21,108 nt of DNA, taken from NCBI GenBank assembly GCA_024762845.1, contig JANTGQ010000003.1:1-21108 (forward strand), given 5' to 3'. The stretch's first letter is position 1. Every line of letters starts with the position of its first letter. The notes below the pieces were generated by a model, which made no database searches, was not told the origin of the DNA, and saw nothing but the letters and a program-made list of their open reading frames with translations. The DNA is from Nitratifractor sp. (GTDB lineage: Bacteria > Campylobacterota > Campylobacteria > Campylobacterales > Sulfurovaceae). Below, one piece after another: positions 1 to 7,411 of this stretch. The translations under genes were made by a program, and so were the position numbers.

Positions 1-240
1 TATTATACTTTTTGTATACATATTCTTCACTTATAATCAATTGAATATATTTTATACTCTATTTTATATCACTTATATCTATCGTATAAGAATTGATTTT
101 GTTATTTTTTAAGAAGATAGTATAAAAATAGCTTTACGGTTTTTAAAATGTTTAAAAAATTTCGTTACATATTTTGGGTTAAAACTAGTAGAGATTTGCT
201 AATATAGAGTTTTGCAAGAAGTCTAAAAAAAATATAAACA
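1..240. other. AT-rich intergenic DNA
   Basis: This stretch beyond the slyD terminator is very A+T rich and holds no convincing reading frame or RNA gene. Several TATA-like strings occur by composition alone, so I assign no promoter. It probably separates the slyD end of the large minus-strand cluster from a gene outside the window. Confidence 0.6.
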
Positions 241-261
241 CTAAGAGCCAAGCGCTCTTAG
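225..261 (-). terminator. Rho-independent terminator after slyD
   Basis: A perfect 8-bp stem, CTAAGAGC at 241-248 and GCTCTTAG at 254-261, encloses the 5-base loop CAAGC. It lies 7 bases past the slyD stop codon. On the minus strand the stem is followed by TGTTTATA and then a run of T (plus-strand A run near 225-232). Stem, small loop and U-rich tail fit an intrinsic terminator ending the long minus-strand gene cluster. The U run starts about 8 bases after the stem, which is slightly far. Confidence 0.7.
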
Positions 262-268
262 TTAAAAA

Positions 269-775
269 TTAGTGGCTGCAGCCACAACTTCCGCTACCGC
301 AGTGACCGCCACCAATTTGACCAGTTGCTGCTTCATCTTCTGTTGCATCTCTCTCGCTTACTACAGTTACATTAAACATTAAATCTTTCCCAGCTAATGG
401 GTGGTTAAAGTCTACTGTTACTGTTGTATCATCAAAATCAACAACTGTTACCTGAATAGTCTCTTCGTTTTGACCCTGTCCATACAGAGACATACCTTTT
501 TCCAGCTCGATACCTTCAAACTGCTCTTTAGGTAGTTGCTGAACAGCCTCGTCATCTTTTAGACCATACGCCTCTTCAGCTTTTACCAAGATATCAGCAC
601 TCTCTCCAGCTTCCATACCGACTAATTGCTTCTCTAAACCTGGAATCAGTTGACCTTTTCCAATAATAAACTCTAAAGGCTGACCACCTTTATTGCTATC
701 TAATACATCACTTCCGCCAGCTTCTGTTAATTCGTACTCAATTCCGACTACGCTGTTTTCTTCTTTGATTGCCAT
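269..775 (-). CDS. slyD: SlyD-like FKBP peptidyl-prolyl cis-trans isomerase
   Basis: A predicted cytoplasmic prolyl isomerase and chaperone of the SlyD branch of FKBPs, 168 residues. The FKBP part starts at about residue 8 (VGIEYEL) and includes PLEFIIGKGQLIPGLE (33-48). An insert-in-flap chaperone domain follows at roughly 68-122, then the SlyD signature NHPLAGK (124-130). The tail is short and metal-binding in character, with H158, C159, C164, C166 and H168, which in SlyD proteins binds nickel or zinc. I chose the ATG at 775 because AAGGAA lies just upstream and the family usually starts here; an ATG 15 bases further upstream has no comparable site. It is the last gene of the cluster, 51 bases after cpoB, and is followed by a hairpin terminator. 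SlyD is linked to [NiFe] hydrogenase maturation in other bacteria; a role here is inference. Confidence 0.93.
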   Translation of the reverse strand: MAIKEENSVVGIEYELTEAGGSDVLDSNKGGQPLEFIIGKGQLIPGLEKQLVGMEAGESADILVKAEEAYGLKDDEAVQQLPKEQFEGIELEKGMSLYGQGQNEETIQVTVVDFDDTTVTVDFNHPLAGKDLMFNVTVVSERDATEDEAATGQIGGGHCGSGSCGCSH

Positions 776-826
776 AATTTTCCTTTTCATTAATTAAAAT
801 ATGATTTTAGCTTATTGCCCTTAACA

Positions 827-1612
827 CTACTTTAAATACCTTTTAGCCTCTTTTGCGCTCTTGCTCCCTGGGTAGCCATCTACAACAGCTTTGAAAAAGA
901 CTTTTGCCTCTGTACCCTTGCCTATCTTCTTAAGTGAACTTGCGGTATGAAGTAGTAATCTATCCATATAGTTGGCATTCTCATTCGCAGTTGCACTCTG
1001 TTGATATTTACTAATTGCCTCTTTGTATCTTCCTCTTTTATAGGCAATCTCACCTAAATAGTAACTTACTGAAGCTTTTTTGTACCCTCTTTTTAGCAAC
1101 TCTTTAAATCCCTCTCCAGCTTTAGTATACCTCTTTTTTGTAAAATTAAGAACAGAGTTTTTAAAGAGACCTTTGCTCGGAACTCCACTAAAACTTTTTT
1201 TGCTCTTCTCTTTTATTTTACTCTTCTCTTTTGCTATCTGCTGCGTGCTCACACTTGCGCTAGTCGACTCTTTCGATGCTGCACTCTTTTGAACTACTGC
1301 AACACTTTGTGGTCTGCTCTCTAACGCAGCCACTCTTTGAGAGAGCTGATTAATAATATCTTCCAAATTATTACTGTTTTTTTGCTTGAGTGTAGAAATT
1401 TCACTGTTTAAACCACCAATTATCGTATTTAAACCCTCAACTTTCTCTTTTAACTGCGAAATCTGTTGCCGTAGAACCAGTATCTCTGTGCTATTTTTTT
1501 TTGCCATTGACCCTGTATCTACAAAATCGCTGTTTGTATATACCGACTGCTCAGCAAAAAGCATCTGGCATGTAACTGCAGTTACCAAGATTATATATTT
1601 TACTATTTTCAT
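827..1612 (-). CDS. cpoB: Tol-associated periplasmic protein CpoB (YbgF)
   Basis: A predicted periplasmic partner of the Tol system, 261 residues. The N-terminus is a signal peptide (MKIVKYIILVTAVTCQMLFA, cleavage near residue 20). Residues about 43-97 form a heptad-like coiled coil (LRQQISQLKEKVEGL and onward), as in the trimerising part of CpoB. A Ser/Lys-rich linker runs to about 145. From there to the C-terminus are TPR-type helices (SVSYYLGEIAYKRGRYKEAISKYQQ; FKAVVDGYPGSKSAKEAKRYL). In well-studied Proteobacteria CpoB links outer-membrane constriction to peptidoglycan synthesis. AAGGAG lies 8 bases before the ATG at 1612. It starts 25 bases after the tolB stop, leaving no room for the pal gene that normally sits there. 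The family call rests on architecture and position, since the linker is low-complexity. Confidence 0.85.
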   Translation of the reverse strand: MKIVKYIILVTAVTCQMLFAEQSVYTNSDFVDTGSMAKKNSTEILVLRQQISQLKEKVEGLNTIIGGLNSEISTLKQKNSNNLEDIINQLSQRVAALESRPQSVAVVQKSAASKESTSASVSTQQIAKEKSKIKEKSKKSFSGVPSKGLFKNSVLNFTKKRYTKAGEGFKELLKRGYKKASVSYYLGEIAYKRGRYKEAISKYQQSATANENANYMDRLLLHTASSLKKIGKGTEAKVFFKAVVDGYPGSKSAKEAKRYLK

Positions 1613-1637
1613 TGCTCACTCTCCTTCGCTCTTATCT

Positions 1638-2876
1638 CTACCAATCTATTGATTGAACTCTACTTATACCTAATTTAAAACTCTCAGACCTATTTGCTGC
1701 TAAATTGCTATATCCAATAGAGTTACCTCCACTGCCTCTTTTTATATACATAACCACACTCCCATCTCTGCTAAAACGCGGAAACTGATTCACACCTCCA
1801 CTAGTAAGAGGACGTGTATCACTCCCTGATGAATCGGTAATGTAGATATTATAACTCTTTGGTCCCTCTTTGCTTGAATAGACTATATTATTCTCAAATG
1901 TATCACACGAAGAGTTGTTTGTTCCATGATTGACAATCTTTTGAACACTGTTTGCGTATATTGACTTCTTAAAGATATTTGGACTTCCTAATCGATTAGA
2001 GACAAAAGCAATTGCCTGGTCACCATCGACAAATTTAGCACTTACATCTATACCACTAAATGTAGTTATGCGCTTCGCATTACCACCACTATAGAGGTAG
2101 ATATCCGGCTGTGACTCTGGAGCCATTGTTAAAAGCAGCTTCGAGCCATCTCTACTTACATCTGAACATGCCAAAATACCCTGTGTTGTAATAATCTGTT
2201 GCTTTGCCCCTGTATAGATATTGAGTTTATAGAGCGTTAATATATCTTTGCCATAACTGCTGTAGTATATCTCTTTTTGAGAGCCATCCGCCCAGATTGG
2301 AAAGAGATTTAATCCCCCTTTGATAATCACTTTTTTATATGTAAAAGTGTAGTCTGCAAGCATAATCTCTGTCTTTTTTGGACCAACATAGCGAGAGAGT
2401 AGTACATATCTGTTTATCCAATCAATTGGTGGATACTTTTTATATCTATTTACTTCACTTACCGCTTTATGGATCAAAAAAGGTGCTTTTTCTAACTTGG
2501 ATATCTTGAAGTTTCTTCTTAATAACTCTTGCTTAGGGCTGCCACCAATAAGACGAATATCTAAAGAAGCCCCACCAGATACAGTTTGTGCAAAATTATA
2601 AAGAAGCGTATATTTGCTTTTGCTCTGAATATTAATAGGCAGTGTCGAAAATGCTGCAGTGCTACTGTTTTGATCCACTACAAAGTTTCCGCTCAGCCTA
2701 AAATCAGCAAGAAAAAGTCTTGTAGCTTCTTTACTATATTGCGGATTAATTCCGGTAGCAGAGACAATAGATATGGAGCTTCTTTGGTCAACACTCTTTT
2801 CAACTTTCAGTACAGCATCAGGCTCAGAAGCAAATAGAAAAATAGAAGCAAAAAGAAAAGTTACTAGATAACGCAT
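1638..2876 (-). CDS. tolB: Tol-Pal system beta-propeller protein TolB
   Basis: A predicted periplasmic TolB, 412 residues. A signal peptide covers roughly residues 1-17 (MRYLVTFLFASIFLFAS). An N-terminal alpha/beta domain follows to about 170. The C-terminal half has repeated propeller-blade motifs of the TolB type: PIWADGSQKEIYYSS, DVSRDGSKLLLTM, KFVDGDQAIAFVSNR and PRFSRDGSVVMYIKR. TolB normally bridges Pal in the outer membrane and TolA in the inner membrane. Its usual partner gene pal is not next to it. AAAGGG lies about 6 bases upstream of the ATG. An 80-base gap separates it from tolA and contains promoter-like sequence, so it may have its own transcript with cpoB and slyD. Confidence 0.93.
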   Translation of the reverse strand: MRYLVTFLFASIFLFASEPDAVLKVEKSVDQRSSISIVSATGINPQYSKEATRLFLADFRLSGNFVVDQNSSTAAFSTLPINIQSKSKYTLLYNFAQTVSGGASLDIRLIGGSPKQELLRRNFKISKLEKAPFLIHKAVSEVNRYKKYPPIDWINRYVLLSRYVGPKKTEIMLADYTFTYKKVIIKGGLNLFPIWADGSQKEIYYSSYGKDILTLYKLNIYTGAKQQIITTQGILACSDVSRDGSKLLLTMAPESQPDIYLYSGGNAKRITTFSGIDVSAKFVDGDQAIAFVSNRLGSPNIFKKSIYANSVQKIVNHGTNNSSCDTFENNIVYSSKEGPKSYNIYITDSSGSDTRPLTSGGVNQFPRFSRDGSVVMYIKRGSGGNSIGYSNLAANRSESFKLGISRVQSIDW

Positions 2877-2903
2877 ATACAGCCCTTTGAATTTATATTA
2901 ATT

Positions 2904-2917
2904 AGTATAACATTATA
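2904..2917 (-). promoter_or_regulatory. Possible promoter for tolB-cpoB-slyD
   Basis: On the minus strand the tolA-tolB gap carries a consensus TATAAT (plus-strand 2912-2917) and, partly downstream, TGTTATACT (2904-2912), an extended -10 form. There is no clear TTGACA-like -35, which is usual for housekeeping promoters in Campylobacterota. The site is about 28 to 36 bases before the tolB start. In A+T-rich DNA such strings arise often, so this is tentative. Confidence 0.35.
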
Positions 2918-2956
2918 GTAACAATAGAAACCTTAAAATCTCCTCTTTCATTGCTC

Positions 2957-3748
2957 TTACCCTTTAGCAATAAAGTCTACAATAATTTTATACGGCTTAG
3001 GGTTACTATGCGGTCCAAAACCAAATCGCTTTAGCTGCTCGAGATATCGCTTTAGTGAAGCATTAAATTCTGGATTCACAGAGCGATGCAATATTCTGTA
3101 TGTAAAAAGACCACTAGAGTAGACAGTAAGTTCAACACTTACCTTTTCTCCAGCAAAATTACTCTGTGCCGGCCATCCACGCAGTTTGTTTTGTATTTTT
3201 GCAAAATACTTATTCACAATACCGGTGCTCTTGTTAACTTTGTGTATACTCTTGCCACTATTCCCACTTGCACTACTACTAGAACTTTTTGCGCTGCTTG
3301 GGTTGCTCTTATTAAGCTTCTTAGGAATATGTTGAAACAGTTTTTGGGTATCTGGTTTTTTACTTGCACGTTTTTTCTTCTCTTTTTTTAAAACTTTTTT
3401 TGCCTTTTTCTTTACTACTTTTCTCTTCTTACTACTTTTAGTATCTTTATAGTTTCTGACTTTTTTTACTCTCTTCTCTTTCTTCTTAACGACACTCTTT
3501 TTATTCTCTTTTTTTGTAGGAGAGTTTTCCTGACTCGTCTCTTTAGTAGTAGTTGATTTCTTGGTCACACTGCTTTTACTATGTAGAGGACTCCCCAAAG
3601 AGACTTCAATAATTTCAGATTTTTTTTCAGTATAGTTTTTAGCTTTATGACTTTGCGGAGAGTAGAGAGTTACAATAAATAAGACCCCTAAAATAAGAAG
3701 ATATATCAGAAGAGAGAAGAGTAGTGATTCTAATTTTAACTTATTCAT
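2957..3748 (-). CDS. tolA: TolA/TonB-like periplasm-spanning protein
   Basis: 263 residues with TolA architecture. A single membrane anchor lies at about 9-29 (LLFSLLIYLLILGVLFIVTLY). A very Lys/Ser/Thr-rich linker runs from about 42 to 175, with runs such as KKAKKVLKKEKKKRASKK. A small C-terminal TolA/TonB-type domain occupies about 180-263 (KLRGWPAQSNFAGEKVSVEL; PYKIIVDFIAKG). By analogy it carries energy from TolQ/TolR across the periplasm to TolB and outer-membrane partners. Its start overlaps the tolR stop in an ATGA junction, which supports coupled translation and membership of the TolQRA complex. The linker is lysine-rich instead of the Ala/Lys/Glu-rich helix of enterobacterial TolA, so a TonB-like role cannot be excluded on sequence alone. 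Position next to tolB favours TolA. Confidence 0.82.
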   Translation of the reverse strand: MNKLKLESLLFSLLIYLLILGVLFIVTLYSPQSHKAKNYTEKKSEIIEVSLGSPLHSKSSVTKKSTTTKETSQENSPTKKENKKSVVKKKEKRVKKVRNYKDTKSSKKRKVVKKKAKKVLKKEKKKRASKKPDTQKLFQHIPKKLNKSNPSSAKSSSSSASGNSGKSIHKVNKSTGIVNKYFAKIQNKLRGWPAQSNFAGEKVSVELTVYSSGLFTYRILHRSVNPEFNASLKRYLEQLKRFGFGPHSNPKPYKIIVDFIAKG

Positions 3749-4131
3749 TCTGTAATCAAAGAGACTTTGTCAAAACCAACATCTTTTACACTCTTAAGAA
3801 GAAAGATAACATCTTTATAGGGTAATCGCTCATCCGCTCTAATAAAAACAGTCGTTTTTAAATCATAACTCTTTGACTTGAGCATAAAAGTATCTCGAAA
3901 ATTGGAGAGTTTAAATTTCTCTTTGCCAAGGTAGATAACTCTCTCCTTATCCATCCTGATTGTAATCGTGGACTCTTTTTTAACTTTGGTACTCTTAGTA
4001 CCTTGGGGGAGATCGATCTGCTCTTCATAGTTAATTGTTGGTGCAGTGACCATCAATATTGCCATCAAGACAAGCATAACATCAACAAATGGGGTTATGT
4101 TTAAGTCAGGTTCATCATCCCAGCTATACAT
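3745..4131 (-). CDS. tolR: TolR/ExbD family proton-channel subunit
   Basis: 128 residues. A short cytoplasmic start (MYSWDDEPDLNITPF) leads into one membrane helix at about 15-32 (VDVMLVLMAILMVTAP) that carries the conserved aspartate D17 used for proton coupling. A periplasmic domain follows (ESTITIRMDKERVIYLGKEK; VFIRADERLPYKDVIFLLK; GFDKVSLITE). With TolQ it forms the motor that energises TolA. The ATG at 4131 abuts the tolQ stop (TAGATG), and the TGA overlaps the tolA ATG, so the three genes are tightly coupled. ExbD and TolR cannot be told apart by sequence alone; the neighbouring tolA, tolB and cpoB make the Tol assignment more likely. Confidence 0.9.
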   Translation of the reverse strand: MYSWDDEPDLNITPFVDVMLVLMAILMVTAPTINYEEQIDLPQGTKSTKVKKESTITIRMDKERVIYLGKEKFKLSNFRDTFMLKSKSYDLKTTVFIRADERLPYKDVIFLLKSVKDVGFDKVSLITE

Positions 4132-4698
4132 CTACCTACTCCTGCTAAGGAGTATCTCTGAGATTGACTCGAGAGTTGAGTGTAGCTCATAGACCTTTCG
4201 TTTAAGAAGAAGATTAAAACTATATGCAAAGATGGCAACAAATATACCAACTGCTGTAGCAACAAGCGCTTCACTAATTGCCGGAGCGACAACAGAGAGA
4301 GATGCACTTTTTAAGTGTGCCAGTTTACCAAATGAGTCTAAAATACCAACAACTGTACCAAAAAGACCAATAAATGGTGATGTTGATGCTATAATAGAGA
4401 GTTGCGTCAAACCTCGCGTAGATACACGTATAGTATCACTGATAGCAGCTTTTAAAACCTTCTCTTCAACACCTTTGTTTCTAGTAATATAATTATAAAA
4501 GATTGATCTACTATCTGGAGTATCATCACTAGAGGTATAAAGAGAAGCTAACGTATCGCTCTCTACTTGTAAACGTCTATTTATAACTCTATAGCGATAG
4601 ATAAAAATTGAGAAGATAACAATAAAGTAGAGCGAGAGTGTCGCAATAACAATTAAGTTAATTGTACTACTCTGCGAAAGATAACTTATGACACTCAT
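4132..4698 (-). CDS. tolQ: TolQ/ExbB family proton-channel subunit
   Basis: 188 residues of the MotA/TolQ/ExbB channel family. Three membrane segments are visible: about 12-35 (INLIVIATLSLYFIVIFSIFIYR), a middle one around STSPFIGLFGTVVGILDSF, and a third around EALVATAVGIFVAIFAYSF. The last two carry the typical small-residue and Gly-rich motifs. It pairs with TolR to convert proton flow into motion of TolA. I chose the ATG at 4698, although a TTG directly before it is in frame. The upstream sequence lacks a clear Shine-Dalgarno, and the atpC stop is only 6 bases away, so translation is probably coupled to atpC. This is the junction where the ATP synthase genes pass into the Tol genes. Confidence 0.9.
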   Translation of the reverse strand: MSVISYLSQSSTINLIVIATLSLYFIVIFSIFIYRYRVINRRLQVESDTLASLYTSSDDTPDSRSIFYNYITRNKGVEEKVLKAAISDTIRVSTRGLTQLSIIASTSPFIGLFGTVVGILDSFGKLAHLKSASLSVVAPAISEALVATAVGIFVAIFAYSFNLLLKRKVYELHSTLESISEILLSRSR

Positions 4699-4704
4699 CA
4701 AAAT

Positions 4705-5082
4705 CTATTTAATTGTATCAACTTTAGAGACAGCGGTTGCTATAGCAGTATCACTTGTTTGTGCACTCTTAAGTAACTCTTTTGCTTTCTCTAAATTAGA
4801 ACTTAATTTGCCAGTCTCATCTTTTATAGCTACTGCACCATCGACAATGGTACTCACCTTCTCTTCTGAAACTTTTGCATATCCACCATTTATTGCTACA
4901 ACAATCTCTTTCTTGTCAGCTGTTGTGGCAGTAATGATACCGGCATCCAGTAGGCTTACTAGCGATGCATGACCTGGTAAAACACCAAATTCACCATCTT
5001 TACCGCATAGAGTTACTACTGAAACATTGCCATCATATATAACACCATGTGGTGTTACTATTTCGAGTTTAATTGTACTCAT
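4705..5082 (-). CDS. atpC: ATP synthase F1 epsilon subunit
   Basis: 125 residues. The N-terminal beta-sandwich is clear (MSTIKLEIVTPHGVIYDGNV; CGKDGEFGVLPGHASLVSLLDAGII), with the family's GxxGxLPGHA-type motif. The C-terminal part (EKAKELLKSAQTSDTAIATA) corresponds to the two-helix regulatory domain. Epsilon couples the rotor to F1 and can inhibit ATP hydrolysis. AAAGGA is well placed before the ATG. It is the last F1 gene, 16 bases after atpD and 6 bases before tolQ. Confidence 0.97.
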   Translation of the reverse strand: MSTIKLEIVTPHGVIYDGNVSVVTLCGKDGEFGVLPGHASLVSLLDAGIITATTADKKEIVVAINGGYAKVSEEKVSTIVDGAVAIKDETGKLSSNLEKAKELLKSAQTSDTAIATAVSKVDTIK

Positions 5083-5098
5083 TGGGCTTCCTTTCGGC

Positions 5099-6505
5099 TT
5101 ACGAAGCCTTCGCTTTTATTTTTTCAGCTTTCGCGATAGCTTCATCGATTCCAGCTACCATATAGAATGCAGCTTCTGGCATGTGGTCATACTCACCATT
5201 TAAGATACCTTTGAAACTCTTAATTGTATCATCAAGTGTAACATATACACCAGGAGACCCTGTAAATACCTCTGCAACATGGAATGGTTGAGATAAGAAC
5301 TTCTCAATCTTTCTTGCTCTCTCAACAGTAAGTTTGTCATCTTCACTCAACTCATCCATACCAAGAATTGCAATAATATCTTGAAGGTCTTTATATTTTT
5401 GTAAAATCGCCTGAACACCACGAGCTACATCATAGTGCTCATTACCAATAATTACCGGATCAAGCATTCTAGAAGTTGAATCTAGTGGATCAACTGCCGG
5501 GTAGATACCTTTTTCTGCAATTGAACGGTTCAGTACTGTTGTTGCATCCAAGTGTGCAAATACAGATGCAGGTGCTGGGTCAGTCAAGTCATCTGCAGGT
5601 ACATAAACTGCTTGAACAGATGTAATTGAACCACTCTTAGTAGATGTAATTCTCTCTTGTAGTTTACCCATTTCACTTGCAAGTGTTGGTTGGTAACCAA
5701 CAGCAGATGGAATACGTCCAAGAAGTGCAGACATCTCAGCACCTGATTGTGCAAATCTAAAGATATTATCGATAAACATCAATACATCAAGATTCTTCTC
5801 ATCACGGAAATACTCAGCCATAGTAAGACCAGTTAACGCAATTCTGTTTCTTGCTCCCGGAGGTTCACTCATTTGACCATAGCAGAGTGCTACTTTGTCA
5901 AGTACGTTAGACTCTTTCATCTCAAAGTAAAGGTCATTACCTTCTCTTGTTCTCTCACCAACACCTGCAAATACAGAGAAACCACTGTGTTTCATTGCAA
6001 CGTTGTTAATAAGCTCCATAATAATTACGGTTTTACCAACACCTGCACCACCGAATAGCCCAACTTTACCACCTTTGTTATATGGTGCCAATAGGTCAAC
6101 AACTTTAATACCAGTTTCAAAAACTTCTGCTTTTGTACTCTGCTCTTCTAATGCAGGTGGAGTTCTATGGATTGACCAAGTCTCTTTTGCATCAAGAGCA
6201 TCACCACCATCAATAGTTTCGCCGATAACGTTAAAGATTCTACCAAGAACCTCTTCGCCTACAGGAACTTTAATTGGATTACCAGTAGCTTTTACCTCTT
6301 GACCACGAACTAATCCTTCACTCATATCCATTGCAATTGTTCTAACACGGCTGTCACCTAGTTGGATAGCAACTTCTAATACTAGTCTCTTATCTTCACC
6401 ATCAACATTAATAGTTGTCTCTAACGCTTCATTGATCTCAGGAAGATAGTCGCTGAACTCAACATCGACTACCGGTCCCATTACCTGAATAATTTTACCT
6501 ACCAT
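5099..6505 (-). CDS. atpD: ATP synthase F1 beta subunit (catalytic)
   Basis: 468 residues, full length for the family. The Walker A motif GGAGVGKT is at 152-159 and the GERTREGND loop with catalytic E184 is at 183-191. The Walker B region is VLMFIDNIFR (241-250), with ALLGRIPSAVGYQPTLA and the DELSEED-type loop DELSEDD at 384-390 after it. It performs ATP synthesis from ADP and phosphate in the alpha3-beta3 head on the cytoplasmic face. GGGAGAG precedes the ATG at 6505. It sits 14 bases after atpG and 16 before atpC in the conserved AGDC order. I see no departure from the family pattern. Confidence 0.99.
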   Translation of the reverse strand: MVGKIIQVMGPVVDVEFSDYLPEINEALETTINVDGEDKRLVLEVAIQLGDSRVRTIAMDMSEGLVRGQEVKATGNPIKVPVGEEVLGRIFNVIGETIDGGDALDAKETWSIHRTPPALEEQSTKAEVFETGIKVVDLLAPYNKGGKVGLFGGAGVGKTVIIMELINNVAMKHSGFSVFAGVGERTREGNDLYFEMKESNVLDKVALCYGQMSEPPGARNRIALTGLTMAEYFRDEKNLDVLMFIDNIFRFAQSGAEMSALLGRIPSAVGYQPTLASEMGKLQERITSTKSGSITSVQAVYVPADDLTDPAPASVFAHLDATTVLNRSIAEKGIYPAVDPLDSTSRMLDPVIIGNEHYDVARGVQAILQKYKDLQDIIAILGMDELSEDDKLTVERARKIEKFLSQPFHVAEVFTGSPGVYVTLDDTIKSFKGILNGEYDHMPEAAFYMVAGIDEAIAKAEKIKAKAS

Positions 6506-6519
6506 TATCTCTCCCTTTC

Positions 6520-7401
6520 TTATTTCATCGACTCAACGCCGCTTATTATCTCAATTAACTCAGTAGTAATTGCCTCTTGTCTTGCTTTGTTATACTTAAC
6601 AGTCAAGTTCTTAACCATCTCTTTTGCATTGGTCGTAGCAGCATCCATAGCTTGCATTCTTGCACTATGTTCAGCAGCCAGTGAATCAAGCAGAGCATAA
6701 TATATTGTATACTCAAAGAATCTCTTAAGTAACTCCTCTAGTAAAGAGTCATCATCCGGTTCCATCTCTAGTTCACTAGTAGATACACTTGTTCCTGTAA
6801 ACTCATTAGGATCAAGTGGTAGAATATTGTCTATCTTTATCTCTTGAGTAATCATATTAACGTAACCATTATGTACTATTACAACTCTATCAGTTTCGTT
6901 ATTAAGATATGACTCTACAACCTTGTTAATAAACTCCGCAGCCTCTTGATAATCAGGTGCTGAGCTTAGACCATCAATTTGGTCTAACATATCTCTTTGT
7001 TGAAACTTATAGTACGCAATTGCTTTTTTACCAATTGCTCTGAGTCTAACCTTTGCACCTTCTCCCTCGAACTTTGCTATGAGCGTATTCACCTGTTTAA
7101 TTGTCTGAGAGTTAAAACCACCGCAAAGACCTTTATCCGAAGTGACCATTACAATATCAACCACTTTCGGTTGAGCTACACTTTTAAAATATGGATGATC
7201 AATCTCATCTTGAGACTTTGCAATATTAGCAGCAATCTCTTCTATCATCTCAGTAATTTTAATAGAGTAAGCTTTAGAGGCTTTAGCAACCTGCTCAGCT
7301 CGTCTAAGTTTTGCAGAAGATACAAGTTTCATAGCTCTTGTAGTCTTCTGTGTCCCTTTGACACTCTTTATCTTTCTTTGAATATCTTTTAAGCCAGCCA
7401 T
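6520..7401 (-). CDS. atpG: ATP synthase F1 gamma subunit
   Basis: 293 residues. The N-terminal helix MAGLKDIQRKIKSVKGTQKTTRAMKLVSSAKLRRA has the gamma signature, followed by the Rossmann-like part (VMVTSDKGLCGGFNSQ). The C-terminal helix (AMDAATTNAKEMVKNLTVKYNKARQEAITTELIEI) completes the central stalk that rotates inside alpha3-beta3. I chose the ATG at 7401: AAGGGG lies about 8 bases upstream, and the protein then begins with the family's MAGLKDIQ. An in-frame start 42 bases further upstream would overlap atpA and add residues not expected for gamma. The segment about 210-228, rich in Asp, Glu, Ser and Thr, is where gamma subunits vary in length. Confidence 0.97.
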   Translation of the reverse strand: MAGLKDIQRKIKSVKGTQKTTRAMKLVSSAKLRRAEQVAKASKAYSIKITEMIEEIAANIAKSQDEIDHPYFKSVAQPKVVDIVMVTSDKGLCGGFNSQTIKQVNTLIAKFEGEGAKVRLRAIGKKAIAYYKFQQRDMLDQIDGLSSAPDYQEAAEFINKVVESYLNNETDRVVIVHNGYVNMITQEIKIDNILPLDPNEFTGTSVSTSELEMEPDDDSLLEELLKRFFEYTIYYALLDSLAAEHSARMQAMDAATTNAKEMVKNLTVKYNKARQEAITTELIEIISGVESMK

Positions 7402-7411
7402 CTTTAGCCCC

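Noticed and set aside
3310..3540. Lys-rich repetitive DNA in tolA as a tandem repeat
   Set aside because: Codons and residues vary without a fixed unit; it is compositional bias of the linker.
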